This document shows, piece by piece, positions 14,901-15,814 of a stretch of 15,814 bases of DNA. The stretch lies in assembly GCA_045634445.1 (NCBI GenBank), contig JAZRAG010000011.1, positions 1-15,814 of the forward strand, read 5' to 3'. Within the stretch, counting starts at the first letter, position 1. The number at the start of each line of letters is the position of its first letter. Made by a program: the position numbers and the translations under genes. A model generated the notes under the pieces. That model was not told the origin of the DNA. It saw nothing but the letters and a program-made list of their open reading frames with translations, and searched no databases. This DNA comes from Spyradenecus sp045634445 (GTDB lineage: Bacteria > Verrucomicrobiota > Kiritimatiellia > RFP12 > DVOR01).

Positions 14901-15554
14901 TACGCCCACAAGGTCTACGGCATTTGCAATGCGTCGCGGTAAATCGTCGTCTTCTTCATCTTCAGGCGCTAACCACAATGTTTCAATTGGGAAAAGACGC
15001 CCTGGCACGTCAATCACGGGTGCTTGATTAAAGAAATCACTGAAACGGCTTGCATCAAGCGTAGCAGAGGAAATAATCACGCGAAGGTCTGGGCGTTTCG
15101 GTAAGATTCGCTTAATTAACCCAAGCAAAAAGTCAATGTTTAGACTGCGTTCGTGCGCTTCGTCAATGATTAACGTAGAATAGCGTTTAAAAAGCGGATC
15201 ATGGCGTGTTTCGGCAAGTAGAATACCATCGGTCATCAACTTAAAACGCGTCGCTTGCGAGAGTTTGCTTTCAAAACGGTGTTGATAACCGACCATGCCG
15301 CCTAACGGCGAGCCCATTTCCTCTGCCAAACGGCGTGCCATTGCAATTGCCGCCAAGCGGCGCGGTTGCGTTACGCCAATCATTCCACGCGCGTCAGGGC
15401 GCGCCATCGCGGCAATTTTGGGAAGCTGCGTCGTTTTACCAGAGCCAGTGTCACCGCACACAATAACTACCTGCCGCTGTTGAAGCGCTTTAAGAATCTC
15501 TTCAGCGTGTGCGGTAATGGGTAATTCTGGGGGTAAAGTAAACCGATGATTCAT
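11952..15554 (-). CDS. hrpA: DEAH-box ATP-dependent RNA helicase HrpA
   Basis: HrpA is a large DEAH-box RNA helicase; in E. coli it has been linked to mRNA processing and to rescue of stalled ribosomes. The 1200-residue product is close to the E. coli length of about 1300. Helicase motifs are in order: GDTGSGKTTQLP (34-45, Walker A), TQPRRLAA (62-69), DEAH (131-134), SAT (163-165), DILVFLPGERDI (222-233), ATNVAETSVTIPGI (277-290) and QRMGRCGRVGPG (325-336). The helicase-associated and OB-fold regions follow, then the long C-terminal region of about 600 residues typical of bacterial HrpA (DUF3418-type). It starts at ATG 15554, giving MNHRFTLPPELP; no SD motif is visible. A TATGCT box at 15629-15624 is a possible -10, with no good -35. 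It is convergent with the ArsR-type gene, across a strong terminator. Confidence 0.96.
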   Translation of the reverse strand: MNHRFTLPPELPITAHAEEILKALQQRQVVIVCGDTGSGKTTQLPKIAAMARPDARGMIGVTQPRRLAAIAMARRLAEEMGSPLGGMVGYQHRFESKLSQATRFKLMTDGILLAETRHDPLFKRYSTLIIDEAHERSLNIDFLLGLIKRILPKRPDLRVIISSATLDASRFSDFFNQAPVIDVPGRLFPIETLWLAPEDEEDDDLPRRIANAVDLVGVDSGDILVFLPGERDIRETMAFLEGRRLPRTEILPLLASLPQGEQARVFKPSSLRRIILATNVAETSVTIPGIRVVIDSGVARIKRYSPQRHIQTLRIEPISQASARQRMGRCGRVGPGTCIRLYAEDDYRRREAHTAPEIKRTALAGVILTMADLNLGRIEDFPFLEPPAGTAIREGYRELLELGALQRLTPNASNDAREWRLTPVGRSLATFPVEPRFARILLAADAECALRDALTVVAAMACDDPLLRPIDKAAQADQQHAKFRCANSDFNSRLKLWAWWHDAALGTSETQRRKRCKAAFISYPKMREWANIRAQLEEICRDKRMLVNEHKGGECGLHRALLCGLLSRIGHYDREAKDYRGAFAVRFTLFPGSALAKTTRKEGQKPQQPRRPTRPDELPESREWVLAGELVETSRLFGRTVACIDPRWIEPIAGPLCKVHRHSAFWDGDKGFVRVHEDVTLFGLPIAAGRLRDLSRLDPEAARRFFIADALCVPDAIHNAPKWLQANWRKQRLLEQVMALQRNHRDALRDALLAFYEAHLPTHVCNVPQLLKHCPPLPLKGEAFSVDSSTLHDFPESIDVGGESFPLNYIHAPRTIDDGVSIIATPETLHLLAHWHSEWLVPGLLPDKILWMLSALPSRVRHVLGNLTETQEMILSKAKPYARPLTETLFRLLRDERGVRVDETLWEEDRMPDHLRMNFKVMQGNTLLGQGRNLQLLIDLFATQKHAPAPKADTLADPAMARLANHRECIEKLKELGGNRWSNYSQFPSLTPQVKAFIKEAEIDITRLGQDMFTRVIEETFLRNPDDPKTDAELQARYSACKGRIATVAAEWRRRILYILTEVARLEHRAQTATGVYPETTDDMLDQLAWLVFDGFVSIVPVEILERYPQLLKAIDERLERARNNPSGDRKKMESICPHWERYLNFVQQTRLPRHNPVALSQYRWAIESLRMTTFCPTAQGFEKTSEKALNALWLSVINP

Positions 15555-15814
15555 GGATGAAAGTAATCTTTAACAACGCAATTAATCGCTTCCGCGATGT
15601 AAAATCTAAGACCCCTAAAGCATAGCATAAATTACGCTTCTTTTGGGCTTTTAGCCGTTAGTTATTCTGCAAAATGAAAAGTGCACAATGTATTTGCGCA
15701 GGTAAAAAGGTGAAGTCAAAGAAGATAGTTCAACAGTCAAGGAAAATGAAGGGAGACATCTCTGCGCCCCCCGGGGGGCGGCGCGGAAAAATGAAAAATG
15801 TCAGTATTCCTGCT
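15555..15814. other. Terminal 260 bases with no supported gene; GC palindrome at 15765-15780
   Basis: This stretch lies upstream of hrpA and runs to the window edge. It contains the possible hrpA -10 box and a perfect 16-base palindrome, CGCCCCCCGGGGGGCG (15765-15780), in otherwise AT-rich sequence. A rightward frame from ATG 15746 (preceded by AAGGA) stays open to the edge, with further in-frame ATG at 15791. It is too short to judge as a gene. Confidence 0.5.

Noticed and set aside
15746..15814. The start of a rightward gene at the window edge
   Set aside because: Only 23 codons are visible, crossing a GC palindrome, with no recognisable protein sequence; it cannot be judged.

Overview
The window is ordinary chromosomal sequence from a bacterium, dense in housekeeping genes, with no phage, plasmid or transposon genes. 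No gene settles the taxonomy. The combination of a signal-peptide protein of the LA_2272 surface-repeat type, a secreted sulfatase-like protein that has lost its active site, a full-length HrpA helicase and frequent absence of Shine-Dalgarno (SD) motifs would fit the PVC group (Kiritimatiellota, Lentisphaerota, Verrucomicrobiota). That placement is inference.

Left part (1-4800). A 5'-complete, 3'-truncated transketolase gene runs leftward off the edge. A gene-free region of about 745 bases separates it from a rightward cluster. That region holds the transketolase promoter, a four-unit tandem array of a 22-bp repeat, a possible small RNA and the promoter of the next operon. The rightward operon encodes a secreted 14-residue-repeat protein, an unrecognised 143-residue protein and phosphatidylglycerophosphatase A (PgpA, overlapping TAATG start), and ends in a hairpin. 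A separate gene follows for a secreted, apparently catalytically dead sulfatase-fold protein.

Middle (4800-9450). A leftward set ilvD-scpB-hemW covers branched-chain amino acid synthesis, chromosome condensation and haem trafficking. The three are functionally unrelated but closely spaced. Upstream of ilvD lies a second array of the same 22-bp repeat in reverse orientation, then the rightward gene for undecaprenyl-diphosphatase (uppP), whose -10 box is placed so that its mRNA should be leaderless.

Right part (9450-15814). A leftward CCA-adding enzyme / poly(A) polymerase family gene with an extra C-terminal segment of about 100 residues is divergent from a gene for an ArsR-type regulator. 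That regulator carries a predicted transmembrane helix and a C-terminal cysteine cluster. Their shared intergenic region carries a perfect TGTTCA-N4-TGAACA palindrome over the predicted transcription start of the nucleotidyltransferase gene. A long hairpin separates the regulator from a convergent 1200-codon hrpA. The last 260 bases hold no gene I can support.

The items most worth a second look are the 22-bp arrays, the membrane-linked ArsR protein with its palindrome, the pseudo-sulfatase, the extended nucleotidyltransferase and the leaderless uppP.
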